From Rhizobacter sp. Root1238 (GTDB taxonomy: Bacteria; Pseudomonadota; Gammaproteobacteria; Burkholderiales; Burkholderiaceae_C), in NCBI RefSeq assembly GCF_001425825.1, contig NZ_LMDM01000014.1:1-64000 (forward strand): a stretch of 64,000 bases of DNA, in the 5' to 3' direction. The notes under the pieces were generated by a model that saw only the letters and a list, made by a program, of their open reading frames with translations, had not been told where the DNA came from and did not search any database. The translations under genes were made by a program, and so were the position numbers. Positions 10,076-19,742 of this stretch are shown here, one piece after another. Every line of letters begins with the position of its first letter. Within the stretch, counting starts at the first letter, position 1.

Positions 10076-12154
10076 ATGCCCGGTCGCGCCGTCTCGTCTG
10101 CTGTCGAAACCCCTGTCGCAGCGCCCGTGCGCGAAAAATCCGCCCCGCAGAAGGCGATGGAGAAGCTGGGCCTGGTGCGCGACATCGACCTTGCGCTGCA
10201 CCTGCCGCTGCGCTACGAGGACGAGACCCGCATCGTGCCGATCGCCACGCTGCGCGACGGCGACACCGCGCAGGTCGAAGGCATCGTGCGCGAGTGCGAG
10301 ATCCAGTTCCGCCCGCGCCGCCAGCTGGTCGTGAAGATCGACGACGGCACCGAGGAACTCTGGCTGCGCTTCCTGAACTTCTATCCGAACCACCAGAAGA
10401 CGCTCGGCGTCGGCAAGCGGGTGCGGGTGCGCGGCGAGGCGCGCGGCGGCTTCTTCGGGCGCGAGATGGTGCACCCGAACTTCAAGGGCGTCGACGACGA
10501 CACGCCGCTGGCCGAGGCGCTGACGCCCGTCTACCCGACCAGCGCGACGCTGCCGCAGGCCTACCTGCGCAAGGCGGTGGCCTCGGGGCTGCAGCGTGCC
10601 GACCTGTCGGAGATCGTGCCGGCGGCCCTGCTGCCGCCCGGGCTGGTGAGCCTGCGCGACGCGCTGCGCTTCCTGCACCATCCGACCCCGGACGTCAGCC
10701 TGGCCACGCTCGAAGACCACAGCCACCCGGCCTGGCAGCGGCTGAAGTTCGAGGAGCTGCTCGCGCAGCAGCTGTCGCAGCTGCAGGCCAAGCAGGAGCG
10801 GGCGCTGCAGCAGGCGCCGGCCTTCACGGTGCAGGCGGGCGGCCTGCAGGAGAAGCTGCTCGCGGCGCTGCCGTTCTCGCTGACACCGGCGCAGCGCCGC
10901 GTCGTCGAGGAGATCGCGCTCGACCTGCAGCGCCCGGTGCCGATGCACCGGCTGCTGCAGGGCGACGTCGGTTCGGGCAAGACGGTGGTGGCGGCGCTGT
11001 CGGCCGCGATTGCGATGAACGAAGGCTGGCAGTGCGCGCTGATGGCGCCGACCGAGATCCTCGCCGAGCAGCATTTCCGCAAGCTGGTCGGCTGGCTCGA
11101 GCCGCTGGGCGTGCAGGTGGCCTGGCTGACCGGCAGCCGCAAGGGCAAGGCGCGGCGCGAGATGCTGGCGCGCGTGGCCTCGGGCGAGGCCGGGCTGGTG
11201 GTCGGCACGCATGCGGTGATCCAGGGCGAGGTCGAGTTCGCGCGGCTGGGGCTGGCCATCATCGACGAGCAGCACCGCTTCGGCGTCGCGCAGCGGCTCG
11301 CGCTGCGCGCCAAGCTGCAACAGGGCGCGCTGGAGCCGCACCTGCTGATGATGAGCGCGACGCCGATCCCGCGCACCCTCGCGATGACGGTGTTCGGCGA
11401 CCTCGACGTCAGCACCATCGACGAACTGCCGCCGGGTCGCACGCCGATCGTCACCAAGGTGTTCAGCGATGCGCGCCGCGACAACGTGATCCTGACCATC
11501 GCCGACGAGGTGGCGCGCGGCCGGCAGGTCTACTGGGTGTGCCCGCTGATCGAGGAATCGGAGACGCTGGACCTGCAGAACGCCACCGCGACGCACCAGC
11601 AGCTGTGCGAGGCGCTGCCCGACGAGATGGTCGGCCTGCTGCACGGCCGCATGCCGTCGGCCGAGAAGGCGGCGGTGATGGCGCTGTTCACCGCCGGCCG
11701 GATGAAGGTGCTGGTGAGCACCACGGTGATCGAGGTCGGCGTCGACGTGCCGAACGCCTCGCTGATGGTGATCGAGCACGCCGAGCGCTTCGGGCTGAGC
11801 CAGCTGCACCAGCTGCGCGGGCGGGTCGGGCGCGGCTCGGTCGCGAGCGTCTGCGTGCTGGTCTACACCGCGCCGTTGTCGCCCACCGGCAAGGACCGGC
11901 TGCGCGCGATGGCCGAGACCAACGACGGGTTCGAGATCGCGCGGCGCGACCTGGAGATCCGCGGGCCAGGCGAGTTCCTCGGTGCGCGGCAGTCGGGCGC
12001 GCCGCTGCTGCGCTTTGCCGACCTCGCGCTCGACGAGGCGCTGGTGCACCGGGCACGGGCGGTCGCGACGACGCTGCTGGCGCAGCACCCGCGCATCGCC
12101 GAGCAGCACGTGCTGCGCTGGCTGGGTGGCAAGGCCGAGTACCTGAAGGCCTGA
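10076..12154 (+). CDS. recG: ATP-dependent DNA helicase RecG
   Basis: A 692-residue RecG, which remodels stalled forks and branched DNA. An N-terminal wedge/OB domain ([20 protein letters not shown]) comes first. The helicase core follows with Walker [19 protein letters not shown], the DEAH-like box [10 protein letters not shown], motif [16 protein letters not shown], and motif [14 protein letters not shown]. The C-terminal TRG-type region contains [12 protein letters not shown]. Length is typical (E. coli RecG has 693). It is divergent from queA; the next gene downstream on the same strand is the Yip1-like gene after 88 bp. Confidence 0.97.
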   Translation: MPGRAVSSAVETPVAAPVREKSAPQKAMEKLGLVRDIDLALHLPLRYEDETRIVPIATLRDGDTAQVEGIVRECEIQFRPRRQLVVKIDDGTEELWLRFLNFYPNHQKTLGVGKRVRVRGEARGGFFGREMVHPNFKGVDDDTPLAEALTPVYPTSATLPQAYLRKAVASGLQRADLSEIVPAALLPPGLVSLRDALRFLHHPTPDVSLATLEDHSHPAWQRLKFEELLAQQLSQLQAKQERALQQAPAFTVQAGGLQEKLLAALPFSLTPAQRRVVEEIALDLQRPVPMHRLLQGDVGSGKTVVAALSAAIAMNEGWQCALMAPTEILAEQHFRKLVGWLEPLGVQVAWLTGSRKGKARREMLARVASGEAGLVVGTHAVIQGEVEFARLGLAIIDEQHRFGVAQRLALRAKLQQGALEPHLLMMSATPIPRTLAMTVFGDLDVSTIDELPPGRTPIVTKVFSDARRDNVILTIADEVARGRQVYWVCPLIEESETLDLQNATATHQQLCEALPDEMVGLLHGRMPSAEKAAVMALFTAGRMKVLVSTTVIEVGVDVPNASLMVIEHAERFGLSQLHQLRGRVGRGSVASVCVLVYTAPLSPTGKDRLRAMAETNDGFEIARRDLEIRGPGEFLGARQSGAPLLRFADLALDEALVHRARAVATTLLAQHPRIAEQHVLRWLGGKAEYLKA

Positions 12155-12242
12155 CGGGCAACCCCCTAGTTTCTGGCGTCCTTTCGACGCGAGGGGCGGG
12201 ATAGCATCCGCGGCGACACCGTCAACCCCGGAGGGCGTGCCC

Positions 12243-13463
12243 ATGAACCTGATCCAGCGTGTTCAAGACATCCTGCTGAAGCCGAAGGCCACCTGGCCGG
12301 TCATCGATGGCGAGGTCGAGACCACCGCGTCGCTCTACCAGCGTTACGTGATGATTCTCGCGGCCATCCCGGCGGTGGCGAGCTTCATCGGGTTGTCGGT
12401 GGTCGGCTTCGGCGGGTACGGCATGGCGTTACGCGTGCCGATCCTGTCGGGCCTCGCGCACATGGTGGTCGGCTACGTGCTCGGGCTGGTGATGGTGTTC
12501 GTGCTGGCGCTGGTCGTCGACGCGCTCGCGCCGACCTTCGGGGGCCGCAAGGACCCGATCAGCGCGCTGAAGGTGGTCGCCTATTCGATGACTGCGGCCT
12601 GGGTCGGCGGGATCTTCGCGCTGTTGCCGTCGATCGGCGTGCTCGGGCTGCTGGCGTCGCTGTATTCGATCTACCTGCTCTTCACCGGCCTGCCGGTGCT
12701 GATGAAGGCGCCCGAGGCGAAGGCGGCGGCGTACACCGCGGTGGTGATCCTGTGCGCCGTCGTGCTGATGCTGGTGCTGGCGGCGCTCTCCGGCCTGGCG
12801 CTGCCCACGCGCAGCATGTTCGGCACCACGACGGCCGGCGGCCCTGCCGTGACGATCAAGACGCCCGACGGCGAGGTCAAGATCGACACCGCGAAGATGG
12901 ATGCGCTCGCGAAGAAGATGGAAGAGGCTGGCAAGCGGATGGAAGAAGCGCAGAAGTCCGGCGACGCGGCTGCCACCGGCAAGGCGATGGGCGCGCTGAC
13001 CGGCGGCAACGGCCAGCCGATCGCGCCGGCCGACCTGAAGGCCGCGCTGCCCGAGGCGCTGGGCGATCTGAAGCGCGAATCGATCGAATCGCAGGGCGGC
13101 CAGGCGATCGGCATCGCCAGCTCGATGGCCAAGGCCTCGTATGCCGCTGCCGACAAGCGGGTGCAACTGAGCATCACCGACCTGGGCGGCACCGCCGGCC
13201 TGGCGGCATTGGCCGGCTGGGCCAACATGACGATGGACAAGGAGACGGCCGAGCAGGTCGAGAAGGCCTACAAGCAGGGCGAGCGCACGGTGCGCGAGGA
13301 ATACCGCAAGGACGGCAGCCATGGCGAGGTGACGGTGCTGCTGACCAATGGCGTGATCGTCGAGGCCAAGGGGCAGCAGGTCGACCTGGCGGCGTTGAAG
13401 AAGGCGCTCGATGCCGTCGGGCTCGACAAGCTCGAGGCGATCAAGCGCCCTGCGAAGGCCTGA
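12243..13463 (+). CDS. Yip1-domain-like membrane protein with extracytoplasmic C-terminal domain
   Basis: 406 residues. The first ~200 residues begin [21 protein letters not shown] and hold about five hydrophobic segments in the Yip1 pattern, a start seen in many proteobacterial YIP1 proteins. The remaining ~200 residues are soluble, rich in Ala, Lys and Glu, with a coiled-coil-prone stretch ([19 protein letters not shown]), and end in a region on growth of a variable such as [16 protein letters not shown]. The start at 12243 has a GGAGG site eight bases upstream. Function is not known; the C-terminal half does not resemble a family I recognise. It converges on a lipoprotein gene. Confidence 0.7.
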   Translation: MNLIQRVQDILLKPKATWPVIDGEVETTASLYQRYVMILAAIPAVASFIGLSVVGFGGYGMALRVPILSGLAHMVVGYVLGLVMVFVLALVVDALAPTFGGRKDPISALKVVAYSMTAAWVGGIFALLPSIGVLGLLASLYSIYLLFTGLPVLMKAPEAKAAAYTAVVILCAVVLMLVLAALSGLALPTRSMFGTTTAGGPAVTIKTPDGEVKIDTAKMDALAKKMEEAGKRMEEAQKSGDAAATGKAMGALTGGNGQPIAPADLKAALPEALGDLKRESIESQGGQAIGIASSMAKASYAAADKRVQLSITDLGGTAGLAALAGWANMTMDKETAEQVEKAYKQGERTVREEYRKDGSHGEVTVLLTNGVIVEAKGQQVDLAALKKALDAVGLDKLEAIKRPAKA

Positions 13464-13469
13464 ACCCGG

Positions 13470-14033
13470 TCAACTGCCGAAGTGGATCTGGTAGCGGGCG
13501 CCGTCGGAGAACTGGCAGGCGCCGGTGCCGATGCCCGGCCCGGTGATCAGGTACTCGCATTGCGCGTTGACGCCCTTGCCGCCATACGCGTTCGCGATGC
13601 CGCGGCGGCCGCTGAAGCTGCGCTGGTTCAGCCCCAGCACCTCGTTGTAGAGGCGGCCGAACGCGGCGTAGCTGCCGTCGACGCGGGTGCTCTCGCCCTG
13701 CATCGTGTCGCCCAGGTACGACAGCGTGAAGCTGCCGCGGCCGGTGTTGTTGTCGACGACGACGGCGGTCAGCAGCCCGCCCTTGTTGGCCTGCGTGTTC
13801 AGCGGATACAGCCGGGCGTTCATCACGGTGGGGGCGGGCGGTGCCGCGGGCGCGGGAGGCGTCACGACGGTCACCTGGGTGGGCGCCGTGCCGTCGCTGC
13901 GCGCGTCGGCGCGCTGGATCGGGTAGCCCTGGCCGGTGCGCGGGTCGATCGGCACGACGTAGCAGGCAGACAGCGAGGCCGCGACCGCCAGCAGCGAGGC
14001 GGCATTCAGGGCACGTGAAGGGGGCTTGCTCAT
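13470..14033 (-). CDS. Hypothetical lipoprotein
   Basis: 187 residues with a lipoprotein signal peptide (MSKPPSRALNAASLLAVAASLSAC) and lipobox LSAC, so it is probably anchored to the outer membrane. A proline/alanine-rich linker (VVTPPAPAAPPAP) leads to a globular domain with the pattern MNARLYPLNTQANKGG, DTMQGESTRVDGSYAAFG and GKGVNAQCEYLITGPG. The two later cysteines (in AQCEY and GACQF) may form a disulfide. Similar small lipoproteins occur in Burkholderiales without a known role. The upstream region is shared with the divergent oxyR gene. Confidence 0.65.
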   Translation of the reverse strand: MSKPPSRALNAASLLAVAASLSACYVVPIDPRTGQGYPIQRADARSDGTAPTQVTVVTPPAPAAPPAPTVMNARLYPLNTQANKGGLLTAVVVDNNTGRGSFTLSYLGDTMQGESTRVDGSYAAFGRLYNEVLGLNQRSFSGRRGIANAYGGKGVNAQCEYLITGPGIGTGACQFSDGARYQIHFGS

Positions 14034-14208
14034 TCGAGGTCTTTCGGTAGGCGGCAGATGCCGCGGGCCGGAGAATCCGTCGGCGCCCCGGCCTCGGCAA
14101 GCAGCACGACCCGGGGTATCGCAAGGCGATGCCGGCAGGCGCATGACGCGCGCCCGGGTGTCGGATATTCTTCCGCTTCCTCCGTGCTGGAGGCTTGAGC
14201 GGGATGCC

Positions 14209-15129
14209 ATGACACTGACGGAGTTGAGATACATCGTTGCGGTCGCCAGGGAGAAGCACTTCGGCCGTGCCGCCGAGGCCTGCTTCGTCTCGCAGCCGAC
14301 CCTCAGCGTCGCGATCAAGAAGCTCGAGGAGGAGCTCGACGTCAAGCTGTTCGAGCGCGGCTCCAACGAGGTCAGCGCGACCCCGCTCGGCGAGGAGATC
14401 GTGCGCCAGGCCCAGTCGGTGATCGACCAGGCGGCCGGCATCAAGGAGATCGCCAAGCGCGGCAAGGACCCGGTGTCGGGGCCGCTGCGCGTCGGCGTGA
14501 TCTACACGATCGGCCCCTACCTGCTGCCCGACCTGGTGAAGCAGGCGATCGAGCGCGTGCCGCAGATGCCGCTGGTGCTGCAGGAGAACTTCACCGCCCG
14601 GCTGCTCGACATGCTGCGCACCGGCGAGCTCGACTGCGCGATCATGGCCGAGCCCTTCCCCGACACCGGCCTCGCGATGGCGCCGCTGTACGACGAGCCC
14701 TTCGTCGTCGCGCTGCCGAAGGACCACCCGCTGGCCAGGCGCAAGCGCATCACCGCCGAAGAGCTGAAGCAGGAGACGATGCTGCTGCTGGGCACCGGCC
14801 ACTGCTTCCGCGACCACGTGCTCGAGGTCTGTCCCGAGTACGCCCGCTTCTCGAGCGATGCCGAGGGCATCCGCAAGAGCTTCGAAGGCTCGTCGCTCGA
14901 GACCATCAAGTACATGGTGGCCTCGGGCATGGGCGTCACCGTGGTGCCGCAGCTGAGCGTGCCGAAGGACCAGCAGCCGCATGTGCGCTACGTGCCGTTC
15001 GCGACGCCGGTGCCGACGCGGCGCGTGGTGCTGGCGTGGCGCCGCACCTTCACGCGCTACGAGGCGATCGCCGCGCTGCGCAATGCGATCTACGCCTGTC
15101 CGCTCGAAGGCGTCAGCAGAGTGTCGTGA
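14209..15129 (+). CDS. oxyR: Hydrogen-peroxide sensor, LysR-type regulator OxyR
   Basis: 306 residues. The N-terminal winged helix (MTLTELRYIVAVAREKHFGRAA) is followed by a LysR effector domain. In GTGHCFRDHVLEVC the cysteines fall at positions 199 and 208, exactly the redox pair of E. coli OxyR, so peroxide sensing by disulfide formation is well supported. The gene is followed 61 bp later by dps on the same strand, a classic OxyR target, which suggests a peroxide-defence unit. A TGGAGG stretch upstream of the ATG at 14209 serves as ribosome site. Confidence 0.96.
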   Translation: MTLTELRYIVAVAREKHFGRAAEACFVSQPTLSVAIKKLEEELDVKLFERGSNEVSATPLGEEIVRQAQSVIDQAAGIKEIAKRGKDPVSGPLRVGVIYTIGPYLLPDLVKQAIERVPQMPLVLQENFTARLLDMLRTGELDCAIMAEPFPDTGLAMAPLYDEPFVVALPKDHPLARRKRITAEELKQETMLLLGTGHCFRDHVLEVCPEYARFSSDAEGIRKSFEGSSLETIKYMVASGMGVTVVPQLSVPKDQQPHVRYVPFATPVPTRRVVLAWRRTFTRYEAIAALRNAIYACPLEGVSRVS

Positions 15130-15190
15130 GGGGCCTTTGAAGGCTGACTAGACTCGACCCGATTCACCCTTGTTTCCCGGAGATTCCCAG

Positions 15191-15724
15191 ATGGCGAAGA
15201 AAACCAAGACCGCTTCCGTTCCCGCAGCCTCGACCGCCCCGAGCGGCGGCATGGGCATCCACATCGGCATCAGCGACAAGGACCGCGCGGCCATCGCCGG
15301 TGGCCTGAGCAAGCTGCTGGCCGACACCTACACGCTGTACCTGACGACGCACAACTTCCACTGGAACGTCACCGGGCCGATGTTCAACACGCTGCACCTG
15401 ATGTTCATGACGCAGTACACCGAGCTGTGGGCTGCGGTCGACCCGGTCGCCGAGCGCATCCGCTCGCTGGGCCACCCGGCGCCCGGTTCGTACGCACAGT
15501 TCGGCGCGCTGGCCTCGATCCAGGACGCACCGGCGGTGCCGCCGAAGGCGCTCGAGATGGTGCGCATCCTGGTGCAGGGCCACGAGGCGGTCGCGCGCAC
15601 CGCGCGCAGCCTGTTCCCGCTGGCCGACAAGGCCGGCGACGAGCCGACCGCCGACCTGCTGACCCAGCGCCTGACGGTGCACGAACAGACTGCGTGGATG
15701 TTGCGCAGCCTGCTCGAAGAGTGA
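15191..15724 (+). CDS. dps: Dps-like ferritin
   Basis: 177 residues. The N-terminal tail is Lys/Ala/Ser-rich ([14 protein letters not shown]), as in Dps proteins that bind DNA through the tail. The ferroxidase-site pattern is [12 protein letters not shown] (first helix) and [24 protein letters not shown] (second helix), which provides His, Asp and Glu ligands across subunits. It forms a 12-subunit cage that oxidises Fe(II) with peroxide and protects DNA. It lies directly downstream of oxyR and is followed 13 bp later by the DJ-1-like gene, so the three may be coregulated under oxidative stress. Confidence 0.95.
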   Translation: MAKKTKTASVPAASTAPSGGMGIHIGISDKDRAAIAGGLSKLLADTYTLYLTTHNFHWNVTGPMFNTLHLMFMTQYTELWAAVDPVAERIRSLGHPAPGSYAQFGALASIQDAPAVPPKALEMVRILVQGHEAVARTARSLFPLADKAGDEPTADLLTQRLTVHEQTAWMLRSLLEE

Positions 15725-15737
15725 ACGGGCGGGCACG

Positions 15738-16373
15738 ATGAACGGCCCCACCGCAGTGCGCGCGGCGATCGTCACCTTCGACGGCTTCAACGAGCTGGAT
15801 TCGTTCATCGCGCTCGGCCTGATGAACCGGCTGCGGCCGTCCGGCTGGACGGTCGACATCGCCGGCCCGAGCCAGCGGCTCACGTCGATGAACGGCGTGA
15901 CGATCGAGACGCAGCAGCCGCTCGAGTTCGCGAACGAGGCCGACATCGTGCTGTTCGGCAGCGGCATCTACACCCGGGCGATCGCCGAGAACAGCGCGTT
16001 GCTCGACCGGCTGCAGCTCGACCCGTTGCGCCAGCTGATCGGCGCGCAATGCTCCGGCACGCTGCTGCTGGCGCGGCTGGGCCTGCTGGCCGACATCCCG
16101 GCGTGCACCGACCTGACGACCAAGCCGTGGGTGGTCGAGGCCGGCGTGCGGGTGGTCGATGCGCCGTTCCATGCGCGCGGCCCGATCGCGACGGCCGGGG
16201 GCTGCATGGCCTCGCAGTACCTCGCCACGTGGGCGATGCTGCGGCGCGCCGGCGTCGATGCGACGTCGAAGGCTTTGCATTACGTGGCACCGGTGGGCGA
16301 GAAAGAAGCCTACGTCGACAAGCTGATCGGCACCGTGCGGGCCTTCATTCCGCCCGACGAATTGCTGCTGTAG
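15738..16373 (+). CDS. DJ-1/PfpI-family protein
   Basis: 211 residues of the class I glutamine amidotransferase-like fold. The nucleophile elbow is GAQCSGTLLLA with Cys105, and an early acidic segment (DGFNELDSF) supplies the conserved Glu. These proteins are variously glyoxalases, isonitrile hydratases or oxidative-stress proteins. It resembles the ThiJ/PfpI subgroup rather than an AraC-fused form. The start follows dps by 13 bp. The downstream 460 bp is non-coding and holds a large palindromic repeat, so transcription probably ends there. Confidence 0.8.
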   Translation: MNGPTAVRAAIVTFDGFNELDSFIALGLMNRLRPSGWTVDIAGPSQRLTSMNGVTIETQQPLEFANEADIVLFGSGIYTRAIAENSALLDRLQLDPLRQLIGAQCSGTLLLARLGLLADIPACTDLTTKPWVVEAGVRVVDAPFHARGPIATAGGCMASQYLATWAMLRRAGVDATSKALHYVAPVGEKEAYVDKLIGTVRAFIPPDELLL

Positions 16374-16399
16374 ATTTTCGTTCGAGCGTTGGCGCGGAA

Positions 16400-16643
16400 G
16401 GCGCGTGCGGGGAGGCTGTGGCGCGCCGTCGGGGGCGGTCCTCGGCCCCCGGGGGGCCGAGGACTTCCCTCCGCTGGCTGGCTTCGTGGCCCGTCGCCGA
16501 AACTCCCTCCGCTCACTTCGTTCGCTGTGGTCAAACAGTCGGCGACAGTCAGTTCACGAAGCGTGCTGCGCACGCGGGCCACGAAGCCAGCCAGCTCCGG
16601 CGCCCCCTCCTGATTGGCGCGCCACAGCCTCCCCGCACGCGCC
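16400..16643. repeat. Nested palindromic element, copy 2
   Basis: The outer arms (16400-16427 and 16616-16643) are perfect 28-bp inverted repeats. A second arm pair (16473-16493 and 16575-16595) is a perfect 21-bp inverted repeat. A third pair, GTCGCCGA (16493-16500) and TCGGCGAC (16539-16546), encloses the 40-nt core at 16500-16539, which is the reverse complement of the core at 63-102. The left side also carries a GTCCTCGG-type palindrome (16438-16464) centred on CCCCCGGGGGG. There is no open frame with coding character. The whole 16374-16837 stretch holds only this and the smaller repeat after it. Confidence 0.8.
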
Positions 16644-16696
16644 TTCTGCCGCCGCCCTGCCTTGGGAAGGTGACAAGCGAACAAGTGAAGGTTGAT

Positions 16697-16836
16697 CCCG
16701 GGTTGTCACCCGGGCTGCCAGCGACGAACGCACGAGCGTAGCGAAGTGCCCATCAAGCAACGCCCGCGGAACCGGCTTTGCCGGGCCGCAGGGTGGCTCC
16801 CCTCGGGGGCAGGAGCGAAGCGACTGGGGGGCCCCA
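16697..16836. repeat. G+C-rich intergenic repeat-like stretch
   Basis: It contains the hairpin CCCGGG-TTGTCA-CCCGGG (16697-16714), then a segment with GAACCGGCTTTGCCGGGCC and CTCCCCTCGGGGGCAGGAGC, which resemble short dispersed intergenic repeats common in Comamonadaceae-like genomes. It ends against the spoVR stop codon and might serve as its terminator. The assignment as a dispersed repeat is from memory of related genomes and needs a genome-wide count. Confidence 0.45.
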
Positions 16837-16837
16837 T

Positions 16838-18445
16838 TCAATTCGGCGCCGGCACCGACCAGCGCTTCTGCACCTCGCCGGCACCGTTGACGCTTTCCAG
16901 GTGCACGCCGAAGCCCCACAGCCGGGCGGCGTGCTTCAGCACCTCCTGCGCGTTGTCGTGCAGCGGCCGGTCGTTGTGCTGCGCATGGCGCAGCGTCAGC
17001 GAGCGGTCGCCGCGCAGGTTCACGCTCCAGACCTGGATGTTCGGTTCGCGGCTGCCCAGGTCGTACTGGTGCGACAAGGCCTCGCGCACGCGGCGGTAGC
17101 CGCTCTCGTCGTGGATGGCCGAGACCTCCAGCTCCTTGTCCTTCTCGTCGTCGACGATCGCGAACAGACGGAACTCGCGCATCAGGTTGGGCGACAGGTA
17201 CTGGCCGATGAAGCTCTCGTCCTTGAAGTTGCGCATCGCATGGTCGATCGATTCGAGCCAGTCGGTGCCGGCGAGCTGCGGGAACCAGTGGCGGTCTTCG
17301 TCGGTCGGGTTCTGGCAGATGCGCTTGATGTCGGTGTACATCGCGAAGCCGAGCGCATACGGGTTGATGCCGTTGTAGCCGCGGTCGCCGACACGCGGCT
17401 GGTACACCACGTTGGTGTGCGACTTCAGCCACTCGATCATCATGCCGTCGCTCAGGTGGCCGTCGTCGTACATGGTGTTCAGCAGCGAGTGGTGCCAGAA
17501 CGTGGCCCAGCCCTCGTTCATGACCTGCGTCTGGCGCTGCGGGTAGAAGTACTGCGCGACCTTGCGCACGATGCGCACGATTTCGCGCTGCCACGGCTCC
17601 AGCAGCGGCGCGTGCTTCTCGATGAAATACAGCAGGTTCTCCTGCGGCTCTTCCGGGAAACGCCGCGACTCGGCTTCTTCGAGCGCCGCCTTGTCGGCCT
17701 TGCGCGGCAGCGTGCGCCACATCTCGTTGATCTGGCGCTGCGCATAGGCCTCGCGGTCCTTCGCGTCGGCCAGCTCCTGCGCGAGCGACTTGCGGCTCGG
17801 CCGGCGGTAGCGGTCGACACCGTGGTTCATCAGCGCATGGCAGCTGTCGAGGAAGTTCTCGACCGCGTCCAGCCCGTGGCGCTCCTCGCATTCGGTGACG
17901 TAGTTCTTCGCGTAGACCAGGTAGTCGATGATCGACGACGCATCGGTCCACATGCGGAACAGGTAGTTGCCCTTGAAGAAGCTGTTGTGCCCGTAGGCCG
18001 CATGCGCGATGACCAGCGCCTGCATCGCCATCGTGTTCTCCTCCATCAGGTAGCTGATGCAGGGGTCGGAGTTGATGACGATCTCGTAGGCCAGGCCCAT
18101 GTGGCCGCGGCGGTAGTTCTTCTCGGTCGAGATGAACTCCTTGCCGTAGCTCCAGTGGCGGTAGTTCACCGGCATGCCGACCGACGCGTACGCGTCCATC
18201 ATCTGCTCGGCGGTGATGATCTCGAGCTGGTTCGGATAGGTGTCCAGGCCGTAGCGTTCGGCAGTGGCCTTGATCACCTCGTGGTAGCGCTCGACCAGCT
18301 CGAACGACCAGTCGGTGGGCGACGGCAGCGGCTCGTGCGCACGTTTGGGCGCCGCGACGTCGGAGGCGCGGCGTTTCGGGGAAGCGGTGAGCATCTGTTT
18401 CTTGCGCCTCTCGGCGCCCCACGGTGGAGTGACTTGGAGGTTCAT
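16838..18445 (-). CDS. ycgB: SpoVR-family protein (YcgB)
   Basis: 535 residues, a SpoVR/YcgB homologue of unknown biochemical role, linked to stress and stationary phase in enterobacteria and cortex formation in Bacillus. Conserved stretches include QLEIITAEQMMDAYASVGMP, HWSYGKEF, AHAAYGHNSFFKGNYLF and MNEGWATFWHH, the last containing histidine and glutamate residues that look metal-binding. The start MNLQVTPP at 18445 is chosen because its ATG overlaps the yeaH stop and has an AAGGAGGG site; MLTASPKRR further in is an alternative. It is the last gene of the prkA-yeaH-ycgB operon. Confidence 0.93.
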   Translation of the reverse strand: MNLQVTPPWGAERRKKQMLTASPKRRASDVAAPKRAHEPLPSPTDWSFELVERYHEVIKATAERYGLDTYPNQLEIITAEQMMDAYASVGMPVNYRHWSYGKEFISTEKNYRRGHMGLAYEIVINSDPCISYLMEENTMAMQALVIAHAAYGHNSFFKGNYLFRMWTDASSIIDYLVYAKNYVTECEERHGLDAVENFLDSCHALMNHGVDRYRRPSRKSLAQELADAKDREAYAQRQINEMWRTLPRKADKAALEEAESRRFPEEPQENLLYFIEKHAPLLEPWQREIVRIVRKVAQYFYPQRQTQVMNEGWATFWHHSLLNTMYDDGHLSDGMMIEWLKSHTNVVYQPRVGDRGYNGINPYALGFAMYTDIKRICQNPTDEDRHWFPQLAGTDWLESIDHAMRNFKDESFIGQYLSPNLMREFRLFAIVDDEKDKELEVSAIHDESGYRRVREALSHQYDLGSREPNIQVWSVNLRGDRSLTLRHAQHNDRPLHDNAQEVLKHAARLWGFGVHLESVNGAGEVQKRWSVPAPN

Positions 18446-19719
18446 GTCGGTGCACCCTCCTTCTTGAACAGCTCGCGGAACACCGGGTAGATCTGCGACG
18501 CCTCGGTCACCTTGCGGATCGCGAAGGCCTTCGCGTCGGCGGCCAGCGCCGAGTACTCGTCCCACAGGTTCTGCTCTTCCTCGGCCACCTGCACATAGGC
18601 GAAATAGCGGCACAGCGGCAGGATGTTGTTGGCCAGCAGCTCGCGGCAGCGTCCGCTGTCGTGGTGCCAGTTGTCGCCATCGCTCGCCTGCGCGCCGTAG
18701 ATGTTCCACTCGCTGGTCGGGTAGCGGGCCCGCGCGATCTCTTCCATCAGCACCAGCGCGCTCGACACCACGGTGCCGCCGGTCTCGGTCGAGTGGAAGA
18801 AGTTCTGCTCGTCGACCTCTTGCGCCTGCGTGTGGTGGCGGATGAAGACGATGTCGATCTTCTCGTAGTGCCGCGTCAGGAACAGGTACAGCAGGATGAA
18901 GAAGCGCTTCGCGAGGTCCTTGCGCGCCTCGTCCATCGAGCCCGACACGTCCATCAGGCAGAACATCACCGCCTTCGAGGTGGGCACCGGCACGCGCACG
19001 CGGCTTCGGTAGCGCAGGTCGATCGGGTCGAGGTAGGGGATGCGCTTCAGGCGGGCGCGCAGCGCTTCGATCTGCAGCTCGAGCGGCGGGATCTCGTGCG
19101 CGAACGGGTTCGGGTGCGGATGGCGCTTCAGCTGCACCAGCTGCGCTTCGAGCTCGGCCAGTTCGTGCCGCGATTCGGCGCCGAGCGCGATGCGCCGGCC
19201 GATCGCGCCGCGCATCGAGCGCACCACGTGCAGGTTGTTCGGGGTGCCGTCGCTGCTGTAGCCGGCACGGTGGGTCTTGAACTCGGGCGTCTCGGCGAGC
19301 GTCGTGCGCGCAAGGTTGGGCAGCGCGAGGTCGTCGAAGAAGACCTGCATGAACTCTTCCTTGCTGAGGTGGAAGACGAAGTCGTCGTCCCCCTCGCCGG
19401 AATCGCTCGCCTGCCCGCCACCGCCACCGCCCGCGCCGCCCTTCGGCCGCTCGATGCGGTCGCCGCGCACGTAGTCCTGGTTGCCTGGGTGGACCATCTC
19501 GCGCTTGCCGCCCTGCCCATGGCCGAACACCGGCTCGGCGATGTCGCGCTTCGGGATGTGGATGTCCTCGCCCTGCGCGATATCGCGGATGCCGCGTCCA
19601 TCGACCGCGCGCTTCACCGCCTCGCGGATCTGGTCCTTGTGGCGGCGCAGGAAGCGCTCGCGGTTGCCGATGGACTTGTTCTTGCCCGCCAGCCGTCGAT
19701 CGATGATCTGCTGAAGCAT
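18442..19719 (-). CDS. yeaH: YeaH/YhbH-family protein (DUF444)
   Basis: 425 residues of the DUF444 family. The N-terminal half is basic and begins MLQQIIDRRLAGKNKSIGNRERFLRRH; a Gly-rich patch GGAGGGGGGQ sits near residue 100. The C-terminal half has a von Willebrand A-like MIDAS signature, CLMDVSGSMDEARKDLAKRFF, with a later TGGTVVSSAL segment. It is the middle gene of the prkA-yeaH-ycgB operon, which is conserved across proteobacteria; the vWA-like protein probably works with the PrkA kinase. The intergenic gap to prkA is 23 bp, and its stop overlaps ycgB. Confidence 0.93.
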   Translation of the reverse strand: MLQQIIDRRLAGKNKSIGNRERFLRRHKDQIREAVKRAVDGRGIRDIAQGEDIHIPKRDIAEPVFGHGQGGKREMVHPGNQDYVRGDRIERPKGGAGGGGGGQASDSGEGDDDFVFHLSKEEFMQVFFDDLALPNLARTTLAETPEFKTHRAGYSSDGTPNNLHVVRSMRGAIGRRIALGAESRHELAELEAQLVQLKRHPHPNPFAHEIPPLELQIEALRARLKRIPYLDPIDLRYRSRVRVPVPTSKAVMFCLMDVSGSMDEARKDLAKRFFILLYLFLTRHYEKIDIVFIRHHTQAQEVDEQNFFHSTETGGTVVSSALVLMEEIARARYPTSEWNIYGAQASDGDNWHHDSGRCRELLANNILPLCRYFAYVQVAEEEQNLWDEYSALAADAKAFAIRKVTEASQIYPVFRELFKKEGAPT

Positions 19720-19742
19720 GAGGGCCTTTCGTCAGGCGTCGA

